From an uncultured Lachnospiraceae bacterium (lineage in GTDB: Bacteria; Bacillota; Clostridia; Lachnospirales; Lachnospiraceae), in assembly GCA_905233955.1 (NCBI GenBank), contig CAJOFQ010000005.1, forward strand, positions 1 to 64,000: a DNA stretch of 64,000 nt, in the 5' to 3' direction. Positions 34,433 to 44,602 of the stretch are shown piece by piece (position 1 is the first letter of the stretch; each line of letters starts with the position of its first letter). The translations under genes were made by a program, and so were the position numbers. The notes under the pieces were generated by a model, which had not been told where the DNA came from, did no database searches, and saw only the letters and a program-made list of their open reading frames with translations.

Positions 34433-36244
34433 GTGGATCTGGCCGCATCCCGCAGGATATCCGACTTAGAGCATGAACTAAAGGTAACCAAGGATAATTT
34501 AAGACAGACTGTAACAGAGCTTGAGTCGGTAAATGCAGAACTGCAGGCAGCCAATGAGGAGCTTCTGACAGCTAATGAAGAGCTTCAGTCATCCAATGAA
34601 GAATTACAATCAGTTAATGAAGAGCTTTATACTGTTAATGCTGAATACCAGTCGAAGGTAACGGAGCTTGCCACTGTAAATGACGACATGGCTAACTTCC
34701 TCTCCACTACACTTGTTGGTGTTCTTATGGTGGATCGCAGCCTGAATATTCGTAAGTATACTGAGTACATTGCCTCAGAATTCAATGTAGTGGAGCAGGA
34801 CATAGGCAGAAGCCTTCGTTATATTGCATATAACTTTGCTACGGTGGATCTTCTTGCGTGCTGCCGCAGTGTTATTGATACAGGTGAGGCAATAGAAGAA
34901 CACTGTGCTTCAGTTGCAGGCAAGACATATCTCATTCGTATCGTGCCATATCATGTTATAGACAATACTTCCGGTGGAGAGTCAGAAAGGGATCACACCA
35001 ACATGAAGGGTCTGGTCATAACCTTTGTGGATACCACCAAGCAGATTGATGATCAGGAGCAGGTTGAAGAGATAGCTGCAGCACTCAGGGAAGCTGTTCG
35101 TACAGGTCAGGAAAAGGAAACCTTCTTATCCCAGATGTCTCATGATATGAGGACTCCTATGACAGCGATTTACGGGTTGACACAGTTGTCCTTAAGAAAT
35201 GAAGAACTGCCTGAGGTTATCAGGGATAATCTGGAGAAAGTTTTGACATCAAGCGAATATATGGTTGGTTTGATCGAAGAAATCTTAGAGACAAGCCGGC
35301 TTAACGCAGGCAAGGTAGTTACCATTGCATCAGCAGTAAAGGAAGAATCTGTTTTCTCTTCAATAACTATGATAATTTCCGAGCAGGCCAAGAACGGCGG
35401 ATTGACATTTGACAGCAAGCTTATTGGCAGTGAAAATCGCTATGTAATGATGGACGCAAAGCATGTGGAACGGGCCTTGATGAATCTTCTTACAAATAGC
35501 CTTCGTTTTACTCAGGCAGGAGGACATATTGATTTTATTGCCAGGGTCAGTTATGAAGATGATTATGCTGAATATACCTACATTGTGCGTGATAATGGAA
35601 TTGGTATCAGTGAGGATTTTCAGCAGCGGATGTTTTTGCCTTTTGAACAGTACAGTGATGATCTGGGATATGGCAATGGAACAGGTCTGGGACTGTATAT
35701 TTGCAAGAACCTTATAGAACTGATGGGAGGCCGTATAAGCTGGTGGTCCAAGCTTGGAGAGGGAACAGAGTTTACCGTCAGGATGAGTTATCCCATAGCG
35801 ACAGAAGAGCAGATATCGGTACTTCAGGCGAACGAAGAGAGTTTCGAGGAGCAGCTGCTGCATGGAAAGAATGTACTGGTAGTGGAAGATAATCAGATCA
35901 ATGCGGAAGTAATAATCGAAGTTTTAAACACCAAGGGAATGCATTCCGAGCTTGCCCGTGACGGTCAGGAGGCAGTTGAAATATTTGAGTCGAGAGGGGC
36001 ATATCATTTCCAGGCGATACTTATGGATCTTATGATGCCTGTCAAAAGCGGAACTGAGGCTGCAAAGGAGATAAGGGAGCTGCCGTTGTCAGACGCGGAG
36101 ACTATACCCATTATCGCCTTGACTGCTGATGTGACGGAAGAAGCAAAGGAACGGGTTCGAAATGCCGGAATGAATTATATTGTAAGTAAACCTATTAATC
36201 AGGAGAAACTGTTTTATTATCTGGCCAAGGTAATTGAAGGCTAA
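34433..36244 (+). CDS. Hybrid histidine kinase, C-terminal part of a deleted CheB-CheR-kinase gene
   Basis: 603 codons from a GTG. Order: coiled coil with repeats of (S/A)NEELQS (about 20-70), PAS domain (about 78-200), HisKA with His237 in SQMSHDMRTPM, HATPase with NLLTNSLRF, DNGIGIS and GNGTGLGLYICKNL, then a receiver with Asp532 in LMDLMMP. The same frame is open upstream to about 34335, overlapping the CheB remnant in the other frame. The CheR domain that should precede the coiled coil is absent. No ribosome site fits the GTG; GAGGAG at 34391 lies too far upstream. Kinase residues are intact, so it may still be made at low level or be decaying. A second hybrid kinase follows after 17 bp. 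Confidence 0.75.
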   Translation: MDLAASRRISDLEHELKVTKDNLRQTVTELESVNAELQAANEELLTANEELQSSNEELQSVNEELYTVNAEYQSKVTELATVNDDMANFLSTTLVGVLMVDRSLNIRKYTEYIASEFNVVEQDIGRSLRYIAYNFATVDLLACCRSVIDTGEAIEEHCASVAGKTYLIRIVPYHVIDNTSGGESERDHTNMKGLVITFVDTTKQIDDQEQVEEIAAALREAVRTGQEKETFLSQMSHDMRTPMTAIYGLTQLSLRNEELPEVIRDNLEKVLTSSEYMVGLIEEILETSRLNAGKVVTIASAVKEESVFSSITMIISEQAKNGGLTFDSKLIGSENRYVMMDAKHVERALMNLLTNSLRFTQAGGHIDFIARVSYEDDYAEYTYIVRDNGIGISEDFQQRMFLPFEQYSDDLGYGNGTGLGLYICKNLIELMGGRISWWSKLGEGTEFTVRMSYPIATEEQISVLQANEESFEEQLLHGKNVLVVEDNQINAEVIIEVLNTKGMHSELARDGQEAVEIFESRGAYHFQAILMDLMMPVKSGTEAAKEIRELPLSDAETIPIIALTADVTEEAKERVRNAGMNYIVSKPINQEKLFYYLAKVIEG

Positions 36245-36261
36245 GCCGGGGAGAAGACTGG

Positions 36262-39200
36262 ATGAAATCACTAAAAGGTATTACAAATACAATGCGTGTA
36301 GCTATTATTGGAGCTGTAATAGTGGCCATTATCCTTATTGCAGGTACTTTTTGGACTGGAAAGAGCGCCAGCCGTGATACAGAGAGTGCGGTAAGGAATG
36401 TAAGTTTGTTATATCTTGACGAGCTGGCCGGAAGGCGTGAGCAGGTAGTTGCGTCTACTCTGGAGGATTACATTAGCGATTTGGATGTAGCCCTGGGGCT
36501 TATGGATGCTGACGATCTTAGCAGTATAAAAAGTCTTCAGGCTTATCAGTCCAGAATGAAGCAGCTTTATAGTCTGGAGAAGTTTGCCTTTGTGGACGAA
36601 ACCGGTCTGATTTATACATCCCGTGGAACCAGGTCTGATATTGATCAGTATAATTTTGATTATACGACAATTTCTGAGCCTGAAATATCAATCAAGAATG
36701 AGGACAGCGACAATAAAAAAGTAATTATTGCAGTCCCTACAGATAATCTCCCCTTTGAAGGACACAGGCTTTTGGCGTGCTTTATGGAGATTGACATGGA
36801 TCATATGCTCGATGTTCTTTCTCTCCAGTCTGAATCAAACAACACCACTTTTTGCAATCTGTATACGGCAAAAGGCATGTCACTTACCAATATGGTACTT
36901 GGTGGCCTGGCCAGTGATAATAATCTTTTAGACGCATTGGAAAATGCGTCTTTTGAAGACGGCTATGATATTGAGTCCATGCGTACAGATTTCGCGCAAG
37001 GAAACAGAGGCGTTGTGTCATTTACATACAACGACATTCGTGAGACCATGTATTATGTGGGCGTCCATAATACAGACTGGATGCTTACATATTTGATTCG
37101 TGAGAGCATAATAAGCGAGCAGATTAACACTATTTCAGAGGGAATTATCCAAAGAAGCCTTATTCAATCGCTTCTTACGGCGGGAGTTTTGATTGCTGTA
37201 TTTACCATATTGATTATTCAGACCCGCCATGCATCTGATCTTGCCATAGAAAGAGAAACTGCGGAGGTAATGCAGCAGGAATTAGAGGAGAGACTTGCAT
37301 TACAGGATGAGCTTTTGGAACAGGAGCAGGTAAGGGCTCAGCAGGACAGCATGATCACAGCTCTTGCGTCCGATTATCGGAGTGTGTATTATGTGGATCT
37401 TGATACGGATGATACTATCTGCTACAGGAGCGATGAGAATGATGTTAGCGTGTCAGAGGGTGATCACTTACGGTTCAAATCTACTTTTATTTCCTACGCT
37501 ATGCAGTATGTAGATGAAAACTATCGGGATGGATTTATTGAGCTTATTAATACAGAAAATATTCGCACTGCACTTCAGAAGGAGCCTTTGATAGCATATC
37601 GTTATCTTATGCACAAAGATGGCAAGGATTCCTATGAGATGCTTCGTATGGCAAGAGTCAGCCATCCGGAGGATACCTCAGATGGTGTTATTCATGCCAT
37701 AGGTGTTGGATTTACAGATATTGATGTGGAAATGCGTGAATCAATGTCCAATAATCAGGCCCTTAGTGATGCTCTGGATGCGGCTGAGGAAGCAAGCAAG
37801 GCAAAAACTGTCTTCCTTTCCAATATGAGCCACGAGATTCGAACTCCCATGAACGCCATTATTGGACTTGATAACCTTGCCCTGCATGAGCCTGATATTT
37901 CTGATAAGACAAAGGACTATCTGGAGAAAATCGGCAGTTCAGCCCAGCATCTTTTAAGCCTTATAAATGATATTTTAGATATGTCGCGGATTGAATCGGG
38001 CCGTATGACAATTCGCAACAGTGAGTTTTTATTTTCAAAGCTGTTGGAGCAGATTAACATCATTATAAATGGTCAATGTCAGGATAAGGGCCTGGAGTAT
38101 AACTGCAGTATCAGGGGACAGTTTAATGACTATTACATTGGAGACAGCACCAAGCTCAGGCAGGCGCTTATCAATATTTTGGGCAATGCAGTGAAGTTCA
38201 CGCCCAAAGGAGGCAAGGTGGATTTTGTCATTGAGAAGGCAGCGTCATTTGACGGCAAATCCACTCTGAAATTCATTATCAAAGATACCGGTATTGGTAT
38301 GAGCAAGGAATATCTTCCCAAGCTGTTTGAAGCATTTTCCCAGGAGGATGAAGGTGCCGCTAATAAATATGGCAGCTCAGGACTGGGTATGGCTATTACA
38401 AAATGCATTATAGAAATGATGAACGGCACGATAGATGTTGAAAGTAAAAAGGACATTGGCACTACATTTACTGTGGTAGTAACTCTTATGGATTCAGACA
38501 AAAAGGAGGATGACGGAACAGATGTGAATATCCGTCCTCAGGAGCTTAAGGTACTTATTGTAGATGATGATCCGGTTGCCTGTGATCATGCAAGGCTCGT
38601 ATTGGAGAATGCCGGTATTGCGTCGGATATAGCAGTGTCCGGTTACGAAGCTATAGAAGCGGTAAAACTCCAATACGCAAGGCAGCAATTATATGATTTG
38701 ATCGTAGTAGACTGGAACATGCCGGGTATTGATGGAGTTGAGACAACGAAACAGATAAGGTCCATTATAGGTGATACTTCTGCAATTGTTATATTGACGG
38801 CATACAATTGGGATGATATCCAGGAGGAAGCCATTGATGCAGGAGTGGACAGCTTTGTCGCAAAGCCTCTTGTATCGGACAATCTTATTGAAGAATTCAA
38901 GGTAGCACTTAAGAAAAGAAAAGCTTTAGTCAAAGGAAAGCACAACAAGGCGGATCTCAATGGCAGGAAAGTTTTACTTGCAGAGGATATGGAGATCAAT
39001 GCCCAGATCATGATCAATGTTCTGGAGATGAAAAATATCAAAGCTGATCATGCAATCAATGGCAAGGTTGCTGTAGATATGTTTGCCAGTAGCGATGAGG
39101 GCTATTATGACGCCATCCTTATGGACATGAGGATGCCCGAAATGGATGGCCTTAGCGCTACCAGGGAGATCAGAAAGATGAATCGCAGTGACGCAGGCAA

Positions 39201-39342
39201 TATCCCTATAATAGCGTTGACTGCCAATGCATTCGATGATGATGTACAGCGTTCCCTGCAGGCGGGTCTTAACGCTCATCTTGCTAAACCAATTGATCCC
39301 GAGACCCTGTTTGAAACACTTGAAAATCTTATTCCGGCATAG
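36262..39342 (+). CDS. Hybrid sensor histidine kinase with two receiver domains
   Basis: 1026 residues. TM1 is near 12-32, an extracellular sensing domain about 33-297, TM2 about 299-320 (LLTAGVLIAVFTILIIQTR), a coiled coil, a PAS-like region (about 365-500), HisKA with His524 in SNMSHEIRTPM, HATPase (NILGNAVKFT, DTGIGMS, GSSGLGMAI), receiver 1 with Asp817 in VVDWNMPG and receiver 2 with Asp955 in LMDMRMPEMDG. There is no Hpt or DNA-binding output domain, so the signal must leave through a separate Hpt or response regulator not found here. It follows the truncated kinase by 17 bp and probably shares its transcript. Confidence 0.93.
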   Translation: MKSLKGITNTMRVAIIGAVIVAIILIAGTFWTGKSASRDTESAVRNVSLLYLDELAGRREQVVASTLEDYISDLDVALGLMDADDLSSIKSLQAYQSRMKQLYSLEKFAFVDETGLIYTSRGTRSDIDQYNFDYTTISEPEISIKNEDSDNKKVIIAVPTDNLPFEGHRLLACFMEIDMDHMLDVLSLQSESNNTTFCNLYTAKGMSLTNMVLGGLASDNNLLDALENASFEDGYDIESMRTDFAQGNRGVVSFTYNDIRETMYYVGVHNTDWMLTYLIRESIISEQINTISEGIIQRSLIQSLLTAGVLIAVFTILIIQTRHASDLAIERETAEVMQQELEERLALQDELLEQEQVRAQQDSMITALASDYRSVYYVDLDTDDTICYRSDENDVSVSEGDHLRFKSTFISYAMQYVDENYRDGFIELINTENIRTALQKEPLIAYRYLMHKDGKDSYEMLRMARVSHPEDTSDGVIHAIGVGFTDIDVEMRESMSNNQALSDALDAAEEASKAKTVFLSNMSHEIRTPMNAIIGLDNLALHEPDISDKTKDYLEKIGSSAQHLLSLINDILDMSRIESGRMTIRNSEFLFSKLLEQINIIINGQCQDKGLEYNCSIRGQFNDYYIGDSTKLRQALINILGNAVKFTPKGGKVDFVIEKAASFDGKSTLKFIIKDTGIGMSKEYLPKLFEAFSQEDEGAANKYGSSGLGMAITKCIIEMMNGTIDVESKKDIGTTFTVVVTLMDSDKKEDDGTDVNIRPQELKVLIVDDDPVACDHARLVLENAGIASDIAVSGYEAIEAVKLQYARQQLYDLIVVDWNMPGIDGVETTKQIRSIIGDTSAIVILTAYNWDDIQEEAIDAGVDSFVAKPLVSDNLIEEFKVALKKRKALVKGKHNKADLNGRKVLLAEDMEINAQIMINVLEMKNIKADHAINGKVAVDMFASSDEGYYDAILMDMRMPEMDGLSATREIRKMNRSDAGNIPIIALTANAFDDDVQRSLQAGLNAHLAKPIDPETLFETLENLIPA

Positions 39343-39351
39343 GAATAGGGC

Positions 39352-39380
39352 TTGCAAGCATAACAAAAAAGGCTTATAAT
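39352..39380 (+). promoter_or_regulatory. Promoter of rho
   Basis: TTGCAA, 17-bp spacer, perfect TATAAT. Transcription would start near 39387, giving a leader of about 110 nt. Confidence 0.75.
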
Positions 39381-39399
39381 CACGATATATCTCGTATAT

Positions 39400-39417
39400 G
39401 GTGCCGGATCCGGCACC
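39400..39417 (+). promoter_or_regulatory. Perfect GC-rich palindrome in the rho leader
   Basis: GGTGCCGGATCCGGCACC, 18 bp, with a T5 run 8 nt later. The gap to the T-run is too long for an ordinary intrinsic terminator of the upstream kinase; in the rho transcript it would be a 5' hairpin. Confidence 0.6.
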
Positions 39418-39497
39418 ATTATCCCTTTTTGTATTTAGGTATTTGCTGCGATATAAAGCTTTACCTGCGTATTTTTAAGTTGTATTAGGAGTATTTG

Positions 39498-40853
39498 ATG
39501 AGAGAAAAGTATGAGACACTTCCTGTGTCAGAATTAAAAGCTCTGGCAAAGCATAGAGGCATAACCGGGCTTACAAAGATGAAGAAGCAGGATGTTATTG
39601 AAGCTATGTGTGCCCTGGATGATACGGATGCCGGGCAGCAGGAGTCTAAGCAGCCGGAAGCTAAACAGCCGGAAAGCAGGCAGACGGAAGCTAAACAATC
39701 AGATGACAAGAATCCTAATCAATTTGAGGATGCCAAGATAGCCGATGGTATTCTGGAGGTGCTTGCAGATGGTTACGGCTTTATAAGATGCGAGAATTAT
39801 TTGCCAGGTGACAATGATGTATATGTATCTCCATCTCAGATAAGGCGTTTTAATCTGAAAACGGGAGATATTATTCACGGCAGAACCCGTAAGAACAACC
39901 CTACCGATAAATTCGGGGCGCTGCTGTTCATTGAAAAGATCAACGAAGTTAATCCGGAAATTGCGTCCAAGCGCCCTAATTTTGAGGATCTTACGCCCAT
40001 ATTCCCAGAGGAAAGGCTTAGGCTGGAAAGACCCGGTGGAAGTGTGGCGGCCAGAATAGTTGATCTGATATCCCCCGTCGGTAAGGGGCAGAGAGGCATG
40101 ATAGTATCACAGCCTAAGGCCGGCAAGACGACTCTGCTTAAAGAAATTGCCAAATCCATTAAAAGAGCTAATCCGCATATGCACCTTATAATACTCCTGA
40201 TCGATGAGCGCCCGGAAGAGGTTACCGATATGAAGGAGACAATCGAGGGCGGCAATGTGGAGGTTATTTATTCAACATTTGATGAGCTGCCGGAGCATCA
40301 TAAGCGTGTGTCCGAGATGGTTATAGAGAGGGCCAAACGCCTGGTTGAGCATGGAAGAGATGTAACTATTCTTCTTGATTCAATTACCAGATTGACCCGT
40401 GCATATAATCTTACGGTCACACCGAGCGGGCGTACACTCTCAGGGGGGCTTGATCCTGCAGCCCTTCATATGCCCAAAAGGTTCTTTGGTGCTGCAAGAA
40501 ACATGCGTGAAGGCGGAAGTCTGACTATTCTGGCTACAGCCCTTGTAGAGACAGGCAGCAAGATGGATGATATTGTTTTTGAAGAGTTTAAGGGCACGGG
40601 AAATATGGAACTGGTCTTAGATCGCAAATTGTCAGAAAAACGGGTGTTCCCGGCAATTGACCTGGCAAGATCCTCTACCAGACGGGAGGATTTATTGCTG
40701 GATCCAAAGGAACGGGAGGCTGCTGATATCATTCGAAAGGGCTTGAATGGAATGAAGAAGGACGAAGCAGCCGAAAGTATCCTTAATTTGTTTGCTCACA
40801 CGAAATCCAATCAGGAATTATGTGATTTGATCATTCATAGACGCATGTTGTAG
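39498..40853 (+). CDS. rho: Transcription termination factor Rho
   Basis: Hexameric RNA helicase that ends transcription. Rho_N helices ([20 protein letters not shown]) are followed by a low-complexity linker of about 30 residues with repeated KQPE(A/S) units, then the cold-shock RNA-binding fold ([15 protein letters not shown]) and the ATPase. Walker A is SQPKAGKTT near residue 205, Walker [11 protein letters not shown], with the R-loop and Q-loop in [15 protein letters not shown]. 451 residues. ATG 39498 has AGGAG at the right distance; a TTG directly before it is not needed. It is monocistronic. Confidence 0.97.
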   Translation: MREKYETLPVSELKALAKHRGITGLTKMKKQDVIEAMCALDDTDAGQQESKQPEAKQPESRQTEAKQSDDKNPNQFEDAKIADGILEVLADGYGFIRCENYLPGDNDVYVSPSQIRRFNLKTGDIIHGRTRKNNPTDKFGALLFIEKINEVNPEIASKRPNFEDLTPIFPEERLRLERPGGSVAARIVDLISPVGKGQRGMIVSQPKAGKTTLLKEIAKSIKRANPHMHLIILLIDERPEEVTDMKETIEGGNVEVIYSTFDELPEHHKRVSEMVIERAKRLVEHGRDVTILLDSITRLTRAYNLTVTPSGRTLSGGLDPAALHMPKRFFGAARNMREGGSLTILATALVETGSKMDDIVFEEFKGTGNMELVLDRKLSEKRVFPAIDLARSSTRREDLLLDPKEREAADIIRKGLNGMKKDEAAESILNLFAHTKSNQELCDLIIHRRML

Positions 40854-40903
40854 TGACAGCGATCGAAAAACACAATATATAGTGATAGATTTTCGAAAAT
40901 ATA

Positions 40904-40932
40904 TTGCCAAGCAGGCGTTTAAACATTATAAT
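40904..40932 (+). promoter_or_regulatory. Promoter of the second chemoreceptor gene
   Basis: TTGCCA, 17-bp spacer, perfect TATAAT; 118 bp before the start codon. Confidence 0.75.
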
Positions 40933-41050
40933 GGGTGATGGTATTGTCATCTGAGGAGTATCGGGCAGAAAAGCTGACAATATCTTACTGTTGTATGGTT
41001 TCGTATATCCACCGCTGTTGATGCCCGGACAGGAGCTTAGGGGGCGTAAA

Positions 41051-42862
41051 ATGAAGAAAAAGGGATCAAAGAGAAGAGGATCTATCAAGTCGCTTCTGGT
41101 TACTATCATTATTGGTGTAACATTAGTGACATCCATTGGATTGGAAGCTTTTTCAATCATCAATACAATTGCTACCACGAACGAACAGACTGCGGCATAC
41201 AGAAACAGGCTGACGGAGGATATACAGGATGAGCTTCGTCATGAGGTCGAAGTAGTAGTTAGTATGATCGATCAGTTCCATCAGAGACAGGAATCCGGCG
41301 AGATGACAGAGAAAGAAGCCAAGAAGATGGCTGCTGATATTGTCAGGGAGCTTAGGTATGATGATGGTGCTGGCTATTTCTGGATTGATACTACCGAGGG
41401 TGTAAATGTAGTTCTGTTAGGAAGGGACACTGAGGGTAATTCAAGATACGATGCGGTTGATCCTAATGGCGTTAAATATATTCAGGAGATTCTGAATGCC
41501 GGAATGCAGACCGGCGGAGGTTATGCGTATTTTTCCTTTGCCAAGCCTGATGAGACAGAACCCCTGCCCAAGATGAGCTATTCATTGGAATATGAGCCTT
41601 ATGACTGGGTAATCGGTACAGGAGTGTGGATAGACCACATAGATGCTCTCGAGGCGGAATATAAGGGCCTTGCTGATGCTGCCATGAGAAGTACCATCAT
41701 TTCTTCTATGATCTTTTTGATCATACTTATGGTGCTTTTGGTATTGTTCGCTTTGTTCATTGGTAACAGGATCGCCAATCCTATTATGCTTATTACAAAA
41801 GAATTAGAGAGGATGGCATCAGGCAACTTTACTATTTTAGAGTCAACCCCTGAGATGGAAAGGGTTGAAAAGGACCGTACCGAGATCGGTACCATGTCTG
41901 ACGCGGAGACGACGCTGCACCACAGTATCCGTGAGCTCATGGAGAAGATTTCAGACACCACATCGTATGTGGCGAGTGCTTCCGAACAGCTTACTGCATC
42001 CGCCGGCCAGGCTGCCGACGCCAGTGAGATGGTTGCGGAGAGCTGCACAAATGTTGCAGGCAGTTGTAATGATCAGATGTCTGTAGTTACAGACGCCAGT
42101 GATGAAATCTCCACATTTGCTTCCAATATGGATGAGTTTTCCAATACTATTGAGTCGTTTGGAGAGGCTATTGAGTCTACCAATAACGCAGCATCATCAG
42201 GTGGCGCGGAGATACGCAAGGCAGTGGTTCAGATGCAGGAGATTCAGGAATCTGTGTCTGCTACATCCGAGGTTGTGTCCAGCCTTGGAAGCCAGCTTCA
42301 GACTATTGGTTCCATTGTAGACACTATTTCAGATATAGCAGAACAGACGAATCTGTTATCGCTTAATGCATCTATTGAGGCTGCCCGTGCAGGTGAGGCA
42401 GGTAAGGGCTTTGCGGTAGTAGCTGACGAGATCCGCAAGCTTGCTGATGAATCCAATGGTGCAGCGGCTCAGATTACAGAGCTTATTAATTCCATTCAGG
42501 CCCGTTCAGATGAGGCAGTGGCTGCCATGGCTCAGGGATTATCCAAGGTTGAGTCCGGATCAGAAGTAGTAAGCCAGTCCGGAAGCACCTTTAATGAGAT
42601 TGTTAACATGGTATCTAATGTATCCCAGCAGGCTGAACGCATGGAGGCAATAGTTCGTGACCTTAGCAGTGGTACTGAACGCATTAAGAACCATATTGAA
42701 GAGATTGATAATATGTCCAGAAGTGTTGCCGAGGAGACTGGCAATGTATCTGCTGCATCAGAAGAGCAGACAGCCAGTGCGCACGAGATTGCTGAAGCCA
42801 GTGACAGACTTGCTCAGACAGCTCAGGAATTGCAGGCATTTGTACAGAGGTTTGAACTGTAA
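41051..42862 (+). CDS. Methyl-accepting chemotaxis protein with single Cache domain
   Basis: 603 residues. TM1 near 16-38; an extracellular Cache domain (about 45-200) with [20 protein letters not shown] and [18 protein letters not shown], the pattern of sCache_2 receptors; TM2 about 210-232; HAMP; then the signalling hairpin with [20 protein letters not shown] and [16 protein letters not shown]. Such Cache domains often bind small organic acids or amino acids, but the ligand is not readable. ATG 41051 follows AGGGGGCG; an upstream in-frame ATG has no ribosome site. The stop overlaps the ilvN start by 1 bp (TAATG). Confidence 0.95.
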   Translation: MKKKGSKRRGSIKSLLVTIIIGVTLVTSIGLEAFSIINTIATTNEQTAAYRNRLTEDIQDELRHEVEVVVSMIDQFHQRQESGEMTEKEAKKMAADIVRELRYDDGAGYFWIDTTEGVNVVLLGRDTEGNSRYDAVDPNGVKYIQEILNAGMQTGGGYAYFSFAKPDETEPLPKMSYSLEYEPYDWVIGTGVWIDHIDALEAEYKGLADAAMRSTIISSMIFLIILMVLLVLFALFIGNRIANPIMLITKELERMASGNFTILESTPEMERVEKDRTEIGTMSDAETTLHHSIRELMEKISDTTSYVASASEQLTASAGQAADASEMVAESCTNVAGSCNDQMSVVTDASDEISTFASNMDEFSNTIESFGEAIESTNNAASSGGAEIRKAVVQMQEIQESVSATSEVVSSLGSQLQTIGSIVDTISDIAEQTNLLSLNASIEAARAGEAGKGFAVVADEIRKLADESNGAAAQITELINSIQARSDEAVAAMAQGLSKVESGSEVVSQSGSTFNEIVNMVSNVSQQAERMEAIVRDLSSGTERIKNHIEEIDNMSRSVAEETGNVSAASEEQTASAHEIAEASDRLAQTAQELQAFVQRFEL

Positions 42863-43377
42863 TGCGAAGACAGGTATTATCTATATTAGTTGAGAATACA
42901 TCCGGAGTATTGTCCCATGTATCCGGTTTATTTTCCAGGAGAGGCTATAATATTGACTCTATCTCGGCAGGTGTTACAGCCGATCCGAGATTTACCAGGA
43001 TCACTATTTCAAGCTCAGGTGACGAGCGGCTTCTTGAACAGATCGAAAAACAGGTTTCAAAGCTTGAGGATGTTGTGGACATTAAGATATTGGAGCCGGC
43101 AGCGTCTGTTACCAGGGAGCTGATGCTGGCGAAGATTTCCACCAAGGTAGATAATGATCATCATCCGGTCTTTACTATCAAGGAATTAATTGATGTCTTC
43201 CATGGCAAGGTAGTCGATAAGACTATAGATTCCGTAATAGTTGAGGTTACAGGTAATACCGACAAGCTGGATTCCTTTTTGGACAATATGATGTCTGACT
43301 ATGAGATACTGGAGCTTGCCAGAACAGGTCTTACAGGGTTGTCCAGGGGAGCTGATGATGTGTTTATTGTAGACTGA
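42862..43377 (+). CDS. ilvN: Acetolactate synthase small (regulatory) subunit
   Basis: A 171-residue regulatory subunit of the first enzyme of branched-chain amino acid synthesis. The N-terminal ACT domain is clear: LSILVENTSGVLSHVSGLFS, RRGYNIDSISAGVT, which forms the valine-binding site in relatives. The C-terminal half has ELIDVFHGKVVDKTIDSVIV. The catalytic subunit ilvB is not in the window. The ATG overlaps the chemoreceptor stop by 1 bp, so it seems to be translated by coupling with that gene. ilvC follows 74 bp later. Confidence 0.95.
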   Translation: MRRQVLSILVENTSGVLSHVSGLFSRRGYNIDSISAGVTADPRFTRITISSSGDERLLEQIEKQVSKLEDVVDIKILEPAASVTRELMLAKISTKVDNDHHPVFTIKELIDVFHGKVVDKTIDSVIVEVTGNTDKLDSFLDNMMSDYEILELARTGLTGLSRGADDVFIVD

Positions 43378-43451
43378 GTATCAGGTAACATTGTTGTCTT
43401 CACGAACATTTTGTGTGGACGCTGAATTATAAAAATATCAGGAGGAGAAAA

Positions 43452-44480
43452 ATGTCACAGGAAGCTAGGATTTTTTATCAGGAGGATTGTGATCTGTCTT
43501 ATTTGGATGGCAAGACAATTGCCATTATCGGATACGGCAGCCAGGGACATGCACACGCATTAAATGCCAAGGAATCAGGCTGTAAGGTAATAATCGGTCT
43601 TTATGAAGGCTCCAAGTCATGGAAGAGAGCCGAGGATCAGGGATTTGAGGTATTTACCGCTGCAGAGGCTGCCAAGAGAGCGGATATTATAATGATCCTT
43701 ATTAATGATGAGCTTCAGGCAGATATGTATAAAAAGGATATTGAGCCCCATTTGGAAGATGGCAATATGCTGATGTTTGCCCATGGCTTTAACATTCACT
43801 TTGGATGCATTAAGCCTCCTGCAAATGTAGATGTTACCATGATAGCTCCCAAGGCTCCGGGTCACACTGTTAGAAGCGAGTATCAGGAAGGCAAGGGTAC
43901 ACCCTGTCTTATAGCTGTTGAGCAGGATGCTACCGGCAAGGCATGGGATATTGCCAAGGCATATGGCCTTGCAATAGGTGGTGCAAGAGCTGGTCTTTTA
44001 GAGACTACATATCGTACAGAGACAGAGACAGATCTTTTTGGAGAGCAGGCTGTTTTGTGTGGTGGCGTATGCGCACTTATGCAGGCAGGCTTTGAAACAT
44101 TATGCGAAGCCGGATACGACCCCAGAAATGCCTATTTTGAGTGCATCCACGAGATGAAACTTATTGTAGATTTGATCTATCAGTCAGGATTTGCCGGAAT
44201 GCGTTATTCTATTTCCAATACTGCAGAGTATGGAGATTATTACGCAGGACCTCAGATCATAACAGAGGATACCAAGAACGCTATGCGCAAGATCCTTAAG
44301 CGTATCCAGGACGGATCATTTGCCAGTGAATTCCTGCAGGATATGTCTCCGGCTGGCCGTCAGGTTCATTTTAAGGCACAGCGCAAGCTTGCTGCTGAGC
44401 ATCCTGCTGAGAAGGTTGGTGAGGAGATCAGAAAGCTCTACAGCTGGAATAACGAAGATGACAAGCTGATTAACAACTAA
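43452..44480 (+). CDS. ilvC: Ketol-acid reductoisomerase
   Basis: Second common enzyme of isoleucine/valine synthesis: isomerises and reduces acetolactate with NAD(P)H and Mg. The Rossmann start is [40 protein letters not shown] and the C-terminal knotted domain with [16 protein letters not shown] carry the Mg ligands. 342 residues, class I. ATG 43452 is preceded by AGGAGGAG; an upstream ATG lies in the leader. The stretch after GYGSQGHA sets coenzyme choice but I cannot call it safely. Confidence 0.96.
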   Translation: MSQEARIFYQEDCDLSYLDGKTIAIIGYGSQGHAHALNAKESGCKVIIGLYEGSKSWKRAEDQGFEVFTAAEAAKRADIIMILINDELQADMYKKDIEPHLEDGNMLMFAHGFNIHFGCIKPPANVDVTMIAPKAPGHTVRSEYQEGKGTPCLIAVEQDATGKAWDIAKAYGLAIGGARAGLLETTYRTETETDLFGEQAVLCGGVCALMQAGFETLCEAGYDPRNAYFECIHEMKLIVDLIYQSGFAGMRYSISNTAEYGDYYAGPQIITEDTKNAMRKILKRIQDGSFASEFLQDMSPAGRQVHFKAQRKLAAEHPAEKVGEEIRKLYSWNNEDDKLINN

Positions 44481-44544
44481 TAGTTTCAGCAGCAGATTGC
44501 ATTTGTAGTTTGCTGCTGTGTATCACTATATGTCGGTTATGCAG

Positions 44545-44594
44545 GAGAACCTCATGAGATGCGGACTTATTTAGCCTCTATGAGGTTCTCTTTT
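44545..44594 (+). terminator. Terminator after ilvC
   Basis: GAGAACCTCAT pairs with ATGAGGTTCTC over a long loop and is followed by TTTT. Upstream, CAGCAGCA/TGCTGCTG forms another hairpin near 44487-44518. The next gene starts 9 bp after the T-run. Confidence 0.75.
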
Positions 44595-44602
44595 ACAGAT
44601 TT

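Noticed and set aside
34335..34433. Simple sequencing frameshift joining the CheB-like and kinase frames
   Set aside because: Correcting one base would still leave CheB about 110 residues short and CheR absent, so a large deletion is needed whatever the frame.
34391..34435. Programmed frameshift or re-initiation as a normal expression mechanism for the kinase
   Set aside because: No slippery heptamer is seen and GAGGAG is too far from the GTG. It remains possible but unsupported.
39400..39430. Intrinsic terminator of the upstream hybrid kinase
   Set aside because: The T-run begins 8 nt after the stem, and a good rho promoter lies upstream of the hairpin, so the stem is more probably in the rho leader.
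44539..44574. Leucine attenuation peptide MQENLMRCGLI
   Set aside because: It has only two leucine codons, not adjacent, and no ribosome site.
44481..44600. T-box riboswitch controlling leuCD
   Set aside because: No AGGGTGGNACCGCG-like T-box or specifier-loop architecture is present; only a terminator hairpin and a CAG-repeat stem.
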